The notes beneath the pieces are model-generated. The model was not told the origin of the DNA. It searched no databases and saw nothing but the letters and a program-made list of their open reading frames with translations. A stretch of 64,000 nt of DNA from Chlamydiota bacterium (GTDB lineage: Bacteria > Chlamydiota > Chlamydiia > Chlamydiales > Rhabdochlamydiaceae): assembly GCA_021772335.1 (NCBI GenBank), contig JAJFMD010000003.1, forward strand, positions 1-64,000, written 5' to 3'. The translations under genes and the position numbers were made by a program. Of this stretch, positions 1 to 9,549 are shown in pieces; within the stretch, counting starts at the first letter, position 1; the number at the start of each line of letters is the position of its first letter.

Positions 1-3000
1 AGATAGCACCTCTAAAACACCAGAGCCTGTTGCAGAAGATTCGTCTCCTTCCCCCGAACCTGAAACCTTGACCAATACTAAAACTAATCCTCCGGAAGAT
101 AGCACCTCTAAAACTCCAGAGCCTGTTGCAGAAGACTCTTCTCCTGTCACCGAACCTGAAACCTTGACCAATACTGAAACTAATCCTCCTGGAGATAGCA
201 CCTCTAAAACACCAGAGCCTACTGAAGAATCCTCTTCTCCTTCCTCCGAACCCGACACTTTAGACACAACAATCTCCGTAAATGAAGAAAATCTTCAACA
301 TCCAACCGAAAATCTTGCGAGCGATAAAAAGCTTTGTTCACCAGGTCCCAACTCACGCGGCACAATCGGTTATCGCGGGCCTAAAGGCTTTGGTTACGAC
401 CATGGTTATACGACGCTTTCAACCTTCGTATCCCCTTCCGGTGAGCGCACATTCCAACCATTTATCGATTTGCGTGGTCACGTGTTCAACGATGGTAGAT
501 GGGCAGCAAATGCTGGGTTTGGCGGGAGATATGACTGCGGGCCTGTTATCTTAGGGCTTAACGCTTACTACGATTTTCGCGATACAACACAACTCGGCGG
601 ACAAAGTCAAGTTGGAGGAGGCTTCGAACTTCTCTCCGAGTGGGTTGATTTTCGAGTGAACGGCTATGTTCCCTTTGGCAGTACGAAAGAGACAGAATGT
701 CCTTGCTTCGATCACTTTGCGTGCCACTCTGCTTTTGTAACCCAAGTTGCCCGTGCAAGCCTCGCTGATATCGATGCTGAACTGGGTTTTTATGTACCCG
801 GACTTAAAGCTGTCGATCTTTATTTCGCCATCGGGCCTTATTACCTTTTTGAAAAGAGTGTGGGCAATACTCTTCATCTCGGAGGCGAATGGGGAGGACG
901 AGCACGCATGTCCCTCAAAGTTTACGACGGCATCACACTCGGCGGTGATGTGACCTACGATCCTATCTTCAATACGCGCGGTCAAGGATGGATCACACTC
1001 AGCTTTCCCTTCGGTCCTGCCAACCTCGTTCAAAACGGATCACGCTTAAAAGAAAAATATCCCGCACCGTGCGACGATACCGCGCGTCATGTCGCGCGCA
1101 TGACACAACCTGTCTACCGCAATGAGATTATCCCCGTTGAAAACAAAACTCTCCTCTATGACATCTGTCATGAAAAGGGCTGCTCAACCAAAATCTACTA
1201 CGTCTGTAATACTCATAGTAATCGAGGCAGTGGCACAATTAAAGATCCTTTCAATAATCTCGCCGCCGCTGAGTGCGCATCATGCCCTGGTGATGTGATT
1301 TACGTCTTCTCCGGTGACGGAACTTCTAGAGGAATGGACCGCGGTTTAATCATGAAAGATTACCAAAAACTCATCGGTTCATCAGCGTGCTTTGAGCTCT
1401 GCGGTGTTTGCATCCCCGCCTGCACGCCAGGCGGCAGCCATCCTCTTATTGAAAATAACCTTCGAACAACAACAGTAGAGCTTTTTGATGATTTATTAGA
1501 TGACGTTCGAACAAATGTACAAGCTGGCTTTGGTGTGCAAATGGCAAACTGCACAGAAGTTGCAGGCTTTTGTTTTAATGGAGAACCGCAATCAAATGCA
1601 GCTGAAGCGTCCCTTGGTGTTATTTTAGGCAGAGGATCTTCTTTTACCATTCGCGATAGCTTTTTCACTAAACATACTGGTAGCGCGATCTATCGCCAAA
1701 ATACGTTATCCCGCGGAACAGTAAACATTGCAAACACCTGCATCACTGATGTCTCTCCCTTTGTTGGAGCCAGTTCTAGCTCCTCCTTTGGCGTGCTATT
1801 TATGAATCCTGTGAACAAGAGCTCTTTTACCTTTTGTAATAACAAAGTTGAAAACTTTTCTATCGCGATTCAAGGTAATTTAAACGATGCGATCATCGCT
1901 GGTATTGCGGCTTTCAATACAACAGATTCCAATTTCCTCTGCACAAACTCCACATTCAAAAACTTTTCCGCTTCAACTTTAGGAGCATCTTCTGAAGCTC
2001 TGCTCTTAGGAATTAATATTGGCAGTGGTGGTGGAGCAGATGGCATCAATAGATTTGTCATTAGAAATACGAACATCTGTTGCTTAAACTCAACGTTTAG
2101 CGATTTCACTGCTAGTACTAACGGCTTAATCAGCATCTCATCCGCTTTAGGTATCGGTATTGGAAGTGGAGTCCTCAATGAATCGACAATTGCGAACACC
2201 TCTGTAGCTTCGTGCAACAACTCTTTTAATAACTTTTTCTCGGGTGCCATTGGAGACAATGGTATTTCTAGCGCGTTCGGAATCGTTGTTGGAACGGGCA
2301 ATCGAATCTTAGAAAATGCAATAATTACTGATTGCAATCTGACGTGCAAACAGACGAGCTTTTCTAATTTTAATGTTGAACTAGTAGGAGATGCATTTAT
2401 TGCAGGCTTACCTGTAGCGGGGATTCTTGGACTTGGTTACGGCACAGGAAATATTACTGACGGACAAATCGTTAATAGCCCACTTTTTTGCACCGATTCT
2501 TCATTTAAAAATTTCACTATAGAAACCAACGGGAATAACACCTTTGGGGGCATTTTTGGCGTCGGATCAGGCGATGGTATTGGTGTCGAGATGAGAGCTA
2601 AAATTACCAATAGCCCTGTAACATGCTGCAACACCTCTTTTGAGAATTTTTCTGCCACCGCACAAACAACAGGCATAAAATCAGTTGCGGGAATTTTTGG
2701 TCTTAGTAATGGATCAGGAGGCGGCACTGAAGTCACCTTAATTAATAGTCCAGTAACATGCATATCCTGCTCTTTCAATAATTTTAACGCCTCAGCTCAA
2801 GGCGCAGGTTCAAATGTATCCACTTCAGCAATCATCGGAATCGCTTCAGGTAGTGGAGTTATACCTCAAATAACAGCTTCAACTATTACAAATAGTTCTC
2901 TCTTGTGTAAGGATTCCACCTTTAACAATTTTACTGTTAACTCAACCTCACCCAGTGATCCTATATCTGGAATCTTTGGAATCATTTTTAGTCCAGGTAC

Positions 3001-3481
3001 TCTCTCAAACGGCTCTCTCCTCTGTACCGGATCTTCCTTTACAAATTTTCAAACAACAGCAGCAGGTAATGCTGCATTTAGTACAGGCTTTTTCTTCAAT
3101 TCAATAGCTACAGAAAGCAATTCTTTTACAGTTTGCAATAATTTTTTTGATCAGTTGAGTGCTAGTGGATCCACTTCAAATATCGCTGCAGACATGTTTT
3201 TGGTCTCAAGAGGGAATATGAACTTTTGCACCGAGAAAAACCAATTCTTCTCCAGTTTTCAAGCTAGAGCTATCGATGGAACATCGTGCTTGCGCCTGAC
3301 CGGCAACCAAAACCAAGGCGATTATGTCATTCAGCAAATTGGCGGCACATGGAACGTCGAGTCTCCTGATCTTGGCAACCTCACTGCCGGCCTACAATCG
3401 ATCAACCAAGGAACGTTTACACTTGTTGAAGGAACTCCAGTACCCGTTGGCACCTGTAACTGCACAGCATGTTGCAGATAA
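1..3481 (+). CDS. Inverse-autotransporter-like beta-barrel / beta-helix surface protein (5' end outside window)
   Basis: The reading frame is open to the left edge (codons start at base 2), so the signal peptide and true start lie outside; the first in-window candidate, TTG at 68, sits inside a repeat and is not credible. Order seen: Pro/Thr/Ser-rich 32-residue repeats (to about 280), a barrel-like region (about 331-1135) with GYRGPKGFGYDHGY, FQPFIDLRGHVFNDGRWAAN and LGLNAYYDFRD, a linker containing PVYRNEIIP, then a passenger of about 30-residue beta-helix coils, many carrying Cys before an S-F-x-N-F motif, and a Cys-rich end (CNCTACCR). The barrel resembles the N-terminal IAT_beta domain of intimin/invasin, where GANAFYDYD and a VxRxNxIV linker are typical; that assignment is from memory. 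Three complete paralogues lie at 44.9-54.7 kb. It is probably an outer-membrane adhesin-like protein; ligand unknown. It is not a classical Pmp, as repeated GGA(I/L/V) motifs are absent. Confidence 0.8.
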   Translation, partial: DSTSKTPEPVAEDSSPSPEPETLTNTKTNPPEDSTSKTPEPVAEDSSPVTEPETLTNTETNPPGDSTSKTPEPTEESSSPSSEPDTLDTTISVNEENLQHPTENLASDKKLCSPGPNSRGTIGYRGPKGFGYDHGYTTLSTFVSPSGERTFQPFIDLRGHVFNDGRWAANAGFGGRYDCGPVILGLNAYYDFRDTTQLGGQSQVGGGFELLSEWVDFRVNGYVPFGSTKETECPCFDHFACHSAFVTQVARASLADIDAELGFYVPGLKAVDLYFAIGPYYLFEKSVGNTLHLGGEWGGRARMSLKVYDGITLGGDVTYDPIFNTRGQGWITLSFPFGPANLVQNGSRLKEKYPAPCDDTARHVARMTQPVYRNEIIPVENKTLLYDICHEKGCSTKIYYVCNTHSNRGSGTIKDPFNNLAAAECASCPGDVIYVFSGDGTSRGMDRGLIMKDYQKLIGSSACFELCGVCIPACTPGGSHPLIENNLRTTTVELFDDLLDDVRTNVQAGFGVQMANCTEVAGFCFNGEPQSNAAEASLGVILGRGSSFTIRDSFFTKHTGSAIYRQNTLSRGTVNIANTCITDVSPFVGASSSSSFGVLFMNPVNKSSFTFCNNKVENFSIAIQGNLNDAIIAGIAAFNTTDSNFLCTNSTFKNFSASTLGASSEALLLGINIGSGGGADGINRFVIRNTNICCLNSTFSDFTASTNGLISISSALGIGIGSGVLNESTIANTSVASCNNSFNNFFSGAIGDNGISSAFGIVVGTGNRILENAIITDCNLTCKQTSFSNFNVELVGDAFIAGLPVAGILGLGYGTGNITDGQIVNSPLFCTDSSFKNFTIETNGNNTFGGIFGVGSGDGIGVEMRAKITNSPVTCCNTSFENFSATAQTTGIKSVAGIFGLSNGSGGGTEVTLINSPVTCISCSFNNFNASAQGAGSNVSTSAIIGIASGSGVIPQITASTITNSSLLCKDSTFNNFTVNSTSPSDPISGIFGIIFSPGTLSNGSLLCTGSSFTNFQTTAAGNAAFSTGFFFNSIATESNSFTVCNNFFDQLSASGSTSNIAADMFLVSRGNMNFCTEKNQFFSSFQARAIDGTSCLRLTGNQNQGDYVIQQIGGTWNVESPDLGNLTAGLQSINQGTFTLVEGTPVPVGTCNCTACCR
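2..277 (+). repeat. In-frame 96-nt tandem repeat, about 2.9 copies visible
   Basis: Copies begin at 2, 98 and 194, each opening with codons for DSTSKTPEP and followed by acidic Ser/Pro-rich sequence and TLTNTxTNPP. The third copy diverges after about 60 nt. The array probably continues to the left of the window. It encodes a flexible extracellular or periplasmic spacer ahead of the barrel, and the near-identical copies make its length prone to change by slippage or recombination. Confidence 0.9.
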
Positions 3482-3576
3482 AAAAATCTCTTAACGCTGG
3501 CAAAAAGAGTTCCCTTAGACATTTCTCATGAAGTATGATATTGTGCTTTCCATTTAATTAAAATTGGGTAGTAGCG

Positions 3577-6195
3577 ATGTATTCGCAAGATTTTCGTCGT
3601 CGATTTTTACAATATTTCAAAGAAAAGGGACACCGCGTTGTTCCCTCATCTCCTGTCGTGCCTCATGATGATCCTACGCTGCTTTTTAATAATGCAGGCA
3701 TGAACCAGTTCAAAGATGTTTTTACAGGAGAAAGCAAACGCGATTATGTTACAGCGACCAGTTCACAAAAATGTTTACGTGTCGGCGGCAAACACAACGA
3801 TCTCGACAACGTCGGACACACAGCGCGCCACCTCACCTTTTTTGAAATGCTCGGCAACTTCTCCTTTGGAGATTATTTTAAAAAAGAAGCGATCGATTTT
3901 GCTCTTGATGTCACACTCAATGTTTTTGAATTTCCCTTTGAAAAACTTTGGGTTACAGTCTACGAAGAAGATGACGAAGCGTTTGAGCTGTGGAAAAAAC
4001 ATATGCCTGAAGAGCGCATTGTTCGCTTGGGAAAAGAAGACAACTATTGGGCAATGGGAGAGACTGGACCGTGCGGCCCTTGCTCCGAACTTCATTTTGA
4101 TCGCGGTGAAAAATTTGGAACAGCAACGCATCTTAAAGAAGATACCTTCGGCGATCGCTACATCGAATTTTGGAATCTCGTCTTCATGCAATTCAATCGC
4201 GATGAGTCAGGAAAACTCTCGCCTCTTCCCTCTCCTTCGATCGACACCGGTGCAGGTTTAGAGAGACTCATCTCTTTAAAGATGAATACAGACACCCTTT
4301 TTGAAACTGATATTTTGCGCCATATTATCGTAGGCGTTGAAGAACTGACAAACAAAACCTATGACAAAAATGCAAAAAGCGCGCCCGCTTTCCGAGTGAT
4401 TGCTGATCACCTTCGCGCATTAAGTTTTGCCATTGCCGATGGTGCGCAGCCAAGCAACCTTGATCGCGGCTATGTCTTGCGCAAACTGCTCCGCAGAGCA
4501 GTGCGCTACGGAAGAAGCCTCAATATCGAGGGACCTTTCCTCTCTCTCCTACTCCCTCGCCTCATTGAAGTCATGGGCGATGATTACCGCGAGCTAATTG
4601 ATGCACAAGCACGCATCTCAGAAATCCTCACCGTTGAAGAAGAGGCATTCATTCGTACGCTGAAACGAGGTGGCAACATCCTTACTAGCGTGATTGCTGA
4701 TGCAAAAAAATCACCACAAAAACAGATCACCGGCGAAGAAGCATTCAAACTTAAAGACACCTATGGTTTTCCCTTAGAAGAGATTTTACTCATTGCTAAA
4801 GACAATGCATTAGAGGTTAATCTAGAAACGTATCAGGTCCTTGAAAAACAAGCCAAAGAACGCTCACGCGCATCACGTGAAGTTGTCTCGCAACAAGCAA
4901 GCACCCCCATTTATGAGGAGTATCTCTCCGTTCACGGACAAACAGAATTTGTTGGTTATACAGAAAACTCTTGCGACGCAACGATCATGGCAATTCTTGT
5001 TAATGGCAAATTTGTCGATGCTCTCCATCCTGGTGAAAAAGCAACCGTGTTCCTCAACAAAACTCCCTTCTATGCAGAAAAGGGAGGCCAGATCTACGAT
5101 ACTGGAACTCTAACGCATCATAATGCGCACTTCAAAGTGACAGACTGCCAAAACCCTTACCCCGGTGTGATCGCGCATATTGGTACGCTCGATAAAGGAG
5201 CGATGATCCCCTCCGAACCTGTCCATGCTGAAATCGATTCCGCACGTCGACAACTCATTGCCAATCATCACACTGCAACACACCTGCTTCACTGGGCACT
5301 CCAACAAGTACTTGGACCTCACATCCGCCAGGCAGGATCACTCGTTGAACCCGAACGGCTCCGCTTCGACTTCACTCATCACAAAAACCTCACCGATGAA
5401 GAGATCGAAAAAATTGAGAAGCTCGTCAACGATAAGATCCGTGAAAACAGATCTGTTGAAACTCTCGAAATTTCTCATGAAGAAGCAACCGAACGTCCCG
5501 AGATCAAACAGTTTTTTGGTGATAAATATGGAGAGATCGTCCGCCTAGTCGATATCGATTACTCCAAAGAACTATGCGGTGGTACGCACACCTCTCACCT
5601 CGGCACCATCGGGCTATTTCGTATTGCTAAAGAGAGCAGTATCGCAGCTGGAGTGCGCCGTATTGACGGAGTCACCGGCCACGAAGCGGAAAAACTGATG
5701 TACAAGAGAGAGACGTTACTTAAAAAAGCAGCAGACCTTTACAAAACCACTCCTGGAAAATTACTCGATGCGATCGAGCATGGTGAAAATGAACGCAAGG
5801 AGCTCTCATCTGAACTCAAGAGCATTAAACGCGCTTCCCTTAAACAAGTTGCAGAAAAACTACTCACCTCTATTGAAACGATCAACTCCATCCCCTTCCT
5901 CTCCCATACTGCTGAAGACCCTTCCGATCTTAACAATCTCGCGGAAGAGTTAATGAGCTTAGTTCCCTCTCTTTTTCTCGTCCTCGGCTACCAAGGAAGT
6001 GATCGCTGTCAACTACTGATACGCGTCTCTTCCGATCTCATTGAAAAAGGGTATCACGCTGGCAAACTGATCAAAGAGATCTCTCCCCTAATTCAAGGTG
6101 GAGGTGGAGGTAAAGCTGATGGAGCCCAAGCAGGTGGTAAAAACCCCAGCGGCATCCCCGCTGCCTTAAAAAAAGCGCGTGAACTCATAAAGTGA
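3577..6195 (+). CDS. alaS: Alanyl-tRNA synthetase
   Basis: It charges tRNA-Ala with alanine in the cytoplasm and edits mischarged Ser/Gly. The 872 residues match the full family length. The class II catalytic core begins at residue 1 (RRRFLQYFKEKGHRVVPSS, then LLFNNAGMNQFKDVF). The editing domain shows the zinc-binding HTATH of NHHTATHLLHWALQ and CGGTHTSHLG. The C-terminus has the Gly-rich GGGGGKADGAQAGGK of the C-Ala domain. The ATG start places the canonical N-terminus correctly. The gene follows the surface-protein gene after 95 bases. Its TGA stop overlaps the start of mfd, so the two are probably co-transcribed and translationally coupled. The same pair order is known in Chlamydia. Confidence 0.98.
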   Translation: MYSQDFRRRFLQYFKEKGHRVVPSSPVVPHDDPTLLFNNAGMNQFKDVFTGESKRDYVTATSSQKCLRVGGKHNDLDNVGHTARHLTFFEMLGNFSFGDYFKKEAIDFALDVTLNVFEFPFEKLWVTVYEEDDEAFELWKKHMPEERIVRLGKEDNYWAMGETGPCGPCSELHFDRGEKFGTATHLKEDTFGDRYIEFWNLVFMQFNRDESGKLSPLPSPSIDTGAGLERLISLKMNTDTLFETDILRHIIVGVEELTNKTYDKNAKSAPAFRVIADHLRALSFAIADGAQPSNLDRGYVLRKLLRRAVRYGRSLNIEGPFLSLLLPRLIEVMGDDYRELIDAQARISEILTVEEEAFIRTLKRGGNILTSVIADAKKSPQKQITGEEAFKLKDTYGFPLEEILLIAKDNALEVNLETYQVLEKQAKERSRASREVVSQQASTPIYEEYLSVHGQTEFVGYTENSCDATIMAILVNGKFVDALHPGEKATVFLNKTPFYAEKGGQIYDTGTLTHHNAHFKVTDCQNPYPGVIAHIGTLDKGAMIPSEPVHAEIDSARRQLIANHHTATHLLHWALQQVLGPHIRQAGSLVEPERLRFDFTHHKNLTDEEIEKIEKLVNDKIRENRSVETLEISHEEATERPEIKQFFGDKYGEIVRLVDIDYSKELCGGTHTSHLGTIGLFRIAKESSIAAGVRRIDGVTGHEAEKLMYKRETLLKKAADLYKTTPGKLLDAIEHGENERKELSSELKSIKRASLKQVAEKLLTSIETINSIPFLSHTAEDPSDLNNLAEELMSLVPSLFLVLGYQGSDRCQLLIRVSSDLIEKGYHAGKLIKEISPLIQGGGGGKADGAQAGGKNPSGIPAALKKARELIK

Positions 6196-9100
6196 TGATC
6201 GAGCAGTTAAAAAAACATCCGGCACTCTTTCCTTTTGTTGAGGCACTGTCCAATCCATCACTCACGATTGAGAAGTTGTGGGATGCTCCGAAAGCGCTCC
6301 TTGCTCTCATTGCACGAGAGCATCTCAAGAGCAACATTGTCTTTATTACTGGACAACGCGAAGAGATGCGCCTTCTCGATGATCTCTCATTTTTTCATAG
6401 CGAAGCGATTTATCCGTTTCCCTCATGGGAAACACTCCCCTCCGATGATATTACGCCGAGTCCCGACCTTGTCGGCCGTCGCTTTGAGATTCTGTATAAC
6501 ATCACCGATTGTACGACCCCTTCCATTCTTCTTTGCCCACTGCAAGCTCTTTTACAAAAACTCCCCTCTCCTAAAACCTTAATCCCCCATTGCTTTTTCT
6601 TGCGTGCTGGCGATGAAATTCCGTTTGAAACGCTTCCCGACAAACTCACCTCTTTAGGTTATCGCCGTGTGCCTGTCGCTGCTGATAAAGGAGAGTTTGC
6701 TGTGCGTGGCGGTATCATCGACATCTTCCCCCTCTCCAGTCCCCAGCCCTACCGTCTCGATTTTTTTGGTGATGAGATTGAGCAAATTCGCACCTACGAC
6801 CCTATTGGTCAAATCACCACCGGAACAATAGAACAAATTTTCATCTGCCCCGCAGATGAACTCGTTCTTTTGCGTGAAGAAAAAAATCTCGCTACACTCA
6901 CAGACTATTTTAACAAACCAACACTCTTTATCTTCGATGATCTCTTCAGTCTCGAGGAGCACTACGTCGCACTCAAAGAAACTCCAGGAAGCCAAACCCG
7001 TTTTTTTCTGACAATTGAAGAGCTCTTCGCTAAAATTAAAGATCAAAAAACACTCTTTCTCACAAATCATCTCGAAGACTTTATTACAGAAAACTCCAAG
7101 CGTCCCGCAATCACACTCGACATCTTCAATCAACAACTTAACTCGACGCTCTACTCACATCCTTTCCAAGAGATCACCGAAGTTTTTTCTCCTTTTGAAG
7201 AACAAACAGCTACCAACCAAGCCGAGATTTTACAAGGCCTGCAGCGCAACCTCACCCCGCAACACAACCTCTCACTTGTCACCGCAAACGATGCTGAAGA
7301 AAAACAACTGCGTAAACTGCTAGACTCTCACCACATCACCGCTCCCTTTATCCGAGGCTATCTCTCCAGCGGTTTTGTCCTTAATCATGATGTTCTTCTT
7401 CCCTACACAGAACTAACCAAACGCTACCGCGTACGCCGTACCAAATGGCGCACGAGCTACCATACCCCTGCCGCTGAGTTTCATCAACTGTCAGTAGGAG
7501 ATCTCGTTGTCCACTTTCACAACGGCGTTGGTAAATACCTCGGCACCGAAAAGCGCGCTAATCACCTCGGACAACAAACCGAATACCTCGTCATCGAATA
7601 TGCAAAACAAAGTAAACTCTTCACACCTGTTTCTCAATCTCACCTCGTTAGCAGATACATTGGGGCTAAAGAAGAAACTCCCACCCTCAGCATACTCGGC
7701 ACACCCAAATGGCAACGCGCTAAAGAACAAGCGCAAAAATCGATCATTGGCTACGCCCAAGATCTACTCAAGTTCAATGCTGAGCGCGAGGTAAAGGGGG
7801 GCTATGTCTACCAGACTGACTCTGATGAGATGCTCTCTTTTGAAAGCTCCTTTCCCTTCACAGAGACTGAAGATCAACTGCTCGCGATCCAAGACATTAA
7901 AAATGACATGTGCTCGAAAAAAGCAATGGACCGCCTAATTTGCGGTGATGTTGGCTATGGAAAAACCGAAGTTGCTATGCGCGCTGCATTCAAAGCAGTT
8001 GTTGACGGCGGCAAACAAGTCGCAGTCCTTGTCCCAACAACCGTCCTTGCCTATCAACACTACGAAAGCTTCAAAAACCGCATGAGCGACCATCCCATCA
8101 CCGTCGCCCACATCTCCCGCTTTTGCAAACCCAAAGAGATCCGAGAGGCTTTAGAAAAAACAGCCCGTGGTGAAGTTGATATCCTCATCGGCACACACCG
8201 CCTGATTAGCTCCGATGTGCTCTTCAAAGATCTTGGACTGATTATTATTGACGAAGAACAACGCTTTGGAGTGCGCGTCAAAGAGAAACTCAAGAGCTTT
8301 AAAATTGGAGTGGAGTGCTTAACACTTTCAGCAACGCCCATCCCCCGCACACTCTATCTCTCACTACTCGGCGCTAAAGATGTCTCCGTCGTCCATACAC
8401 CACCGCAAGACCGCCTGCCAATTAAATCACTCATTACAGAAAGACAAGATCAGACCATCAAAAATGCACTACTCCGAGAACTCTCTCGTGATGGGCAAGC
8501 GTACTTCATTCACAACCGCGTTGAATCGATCAACCATGTTGCGGCTGATCTACAAAAGCTAGTTCCTAATGCACGCATTGTTGTTGGTCATGGCCAGATG
8601 GATGCAAAATCAATCGATCAAGTATTCCAAGCTTTTAAAAGTGGAGAAGCAGACATCCTCGTTGCGACAACCATCGTTGAAAATGGACTCGACATTCCCA
8701 ATGCCAACACCATTCTCATCGATCGCTCTCATCATTATGGTCTTGCAGACCTCTACCAACTCCGAGGCAGAGTGGGTCGGTGGAATCGCCCCGCATTTGC
8801 CTACTTCCTTATTCCTACACGCCGCTCACTTCCTGAACTGACCTACAAAAGACTCGAAGCGCTCGCCGAAACCTCCGGGTTCGGAGGTGGCATGAAAATC
8901 GCAATGCGTGATCTAGAAATCCGCGGCGCTGGAGATATCCTCGGCACCAAACAATCGGGACACATCTCCTCTATAGGATTTCATCTCTACTGCAAACTAC
9001 TCAAACGCGCCATCGACGCTTTGCACAAAAACCTACCCTTCAACTTTTCTGAAACTAAAATGGAATTTCCCTACGATGCGACACTCCCCGACTCTTACAT

Positions 9101-9401
9101 TTCAGAGAGCAGCATAAGACTTGAAATCTACCACCGCCTCGGCGAGGCGATCGCCCTATCCGACGTTGACAAAATCTACCTGGAACTCCAAGACCGTTTT
9201 GGCAAACCACCACCGCAAACAACCTGGCTTCATCACCTCACCCGCATCCGCATCTTTGCCAACCAAAAACACTACACAGAACTTAAATTCTCAAAGAGAA
9301 CCCTTACCGCCATACGCGAGAGCGGCAAGCAAAAAATACTTGCCCTTCCGAAGATCACCGATCCCGCCACTCTAGAAAAACATCTTTTTGAAAATCTTTA
9401 A
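6195..9401 (+). CDS. mfd: Transcription-repair coupling factor
   Basis: This superfamily 2 translocase removes RNA polymerase stalled at DNA lesions and recruits UvrA. The order is complete: N-terminal UvrB-like domains (FPSWETLPSDDITPSPDLVGRR near residue 75, then RGGIIDIFP), an RNA-polymerase-interacting CarD-like domain (VGDLVVHFHNGVGKYLG, about residue 435), and helicase motifs GDVGYGKTEVAMRAAFKA (Walker A), DEEQRFGV (Walker B) and LSATPIPRTLY. A TRG-type region (LYQLRGRVGRW) and the C-terminal domain follow. About 1068 residues, as in other chlamydial Mfd proteins. The start is ATG at 6195, sharing its A with the alaS stop; a GTG one codon upstream (6192) is equally possible. Expression is likely coupled to alaS. 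Confidence 0.97.
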   Translation: MIEQLKKHPALFPFVEALSNPSLTIEKLWDAPKALLALIAREHLKSNIVFITGQREEMRLLDDLSFFHSEAIYPFPSWETLPSDDITPSPDLVGRRFEILYNITDCTTPSILLCPLQALLQKLPSPKTLIPHCFFLRAGDEIPFETLPDKLTSLGYRRVPVAADKGEFAVRGGIIDIFPLSSPQPYRLDFFGDEIEQIRTYDPIGQITTGTIEQIFICPADELVLLREEKNLATLTDYFNKPTLFIFDDLFSLEEHYVALKETPGSQTRFFLTIEELFAKIKDQKTLFLTNHLEDFITENSKRPAITLDIFNQQLNSTLYSHPFQEITEVFSPFEEQTATNQAEILQGLQRNLTPQHNLSLVTANDAEEKQLRKLLDSHHITAPFIRGYLSSGFVLNHDVLLPYTELTKRYRVRRTKWRTSYHTPAAEFHQLSVGDLVVHFHNGVGKYLGTEKRANHLGQQTEYLVIEYAKQSKLFTPVSQSHLVSRYIGAKEETPTLSILGTPKWQRAKEQAQKSIIGYAQDLLKFNAEREVKGGYVYQTDSDEMLSFESSFPFTETEDQLLAIQDIKNDMCSKKAMDRLICGDVGYGKTEVAMRAAFKAVVDGGKQVAVLVPTTVLAYQHYESFKNRMSDHPITVAHISRFCKPKEIREALEKTARGEVDILIGTHRLISSDVLFKDLGLIIIDEEQRFGVRVKEKLKSFKIGVECLTLSATPIPRTLYLSLLGAKDVSVVHTPPQDRLPIKSLITERQDQTIKNALLRELSRDGQAYFIHNRVESINHVAADLQKLVPNARIVVGHGQMDAKSIDQVFQAFKSGEADILVATTIVENGLDIPNANTILIDRSHHYGLADLYQLRGRVGRWNRPAFAYFLIPTRRSLPELTYKRLEALAETSGFGGGMKIAMRDLEIRGAGDILGTKQSGHISSIGFHLYCKLLKRAIDALHKNLPFNFSETKMEFPYDATLPDSYISESSIRLEIYHRLGEAIALSDVDKIYLELQDRFGKPPPQTTWLHHLTRIRIFANQKHYTELKFSKRTLTAIRESGKQKILALPKITDPATLEKHLFENL

Positions 9402-9549
9402 TAGAATTCGTGCAGTAAACTGCTGACTATTACGTAATCTTAATTTTTTTTGAAGAAGACGATTTGAAGATTGCCCTATCGCTGATGACAATCGACCGGC
9501 AATTCACAAGTGAACTACAGTCGTGAACAATTAATCAAAAAATTTTATT

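Noticed and set aside
551-1033. Minus-strand 160-codon frame inside the first surface-protein gene
   Set aside because: It is antisense to the conserved barrel region, has no recognisable motif, and the plus-strand frame is conserved in three paralogues.
1-3481. Classification of the barrel/beta-helix proteins as chlamydial Pmp autotransporters
   Set aside because: Repeated GGA(I/L/V) motifs and a C-terminal barrel are missing; the barrel is N-terminal.
6654-7136. Minus-strand 160-codon frame inside mfd
   Set aside because: Shadow of a full-length, well-conserved gene; residue content is unlike a real protein.
9412-9423. Short GCAG/CTGC hairpin after mfd
   Set aside because: The stem is 4-5 bp and the T run starts about 18 bases later, so a terminator cannot be supported.
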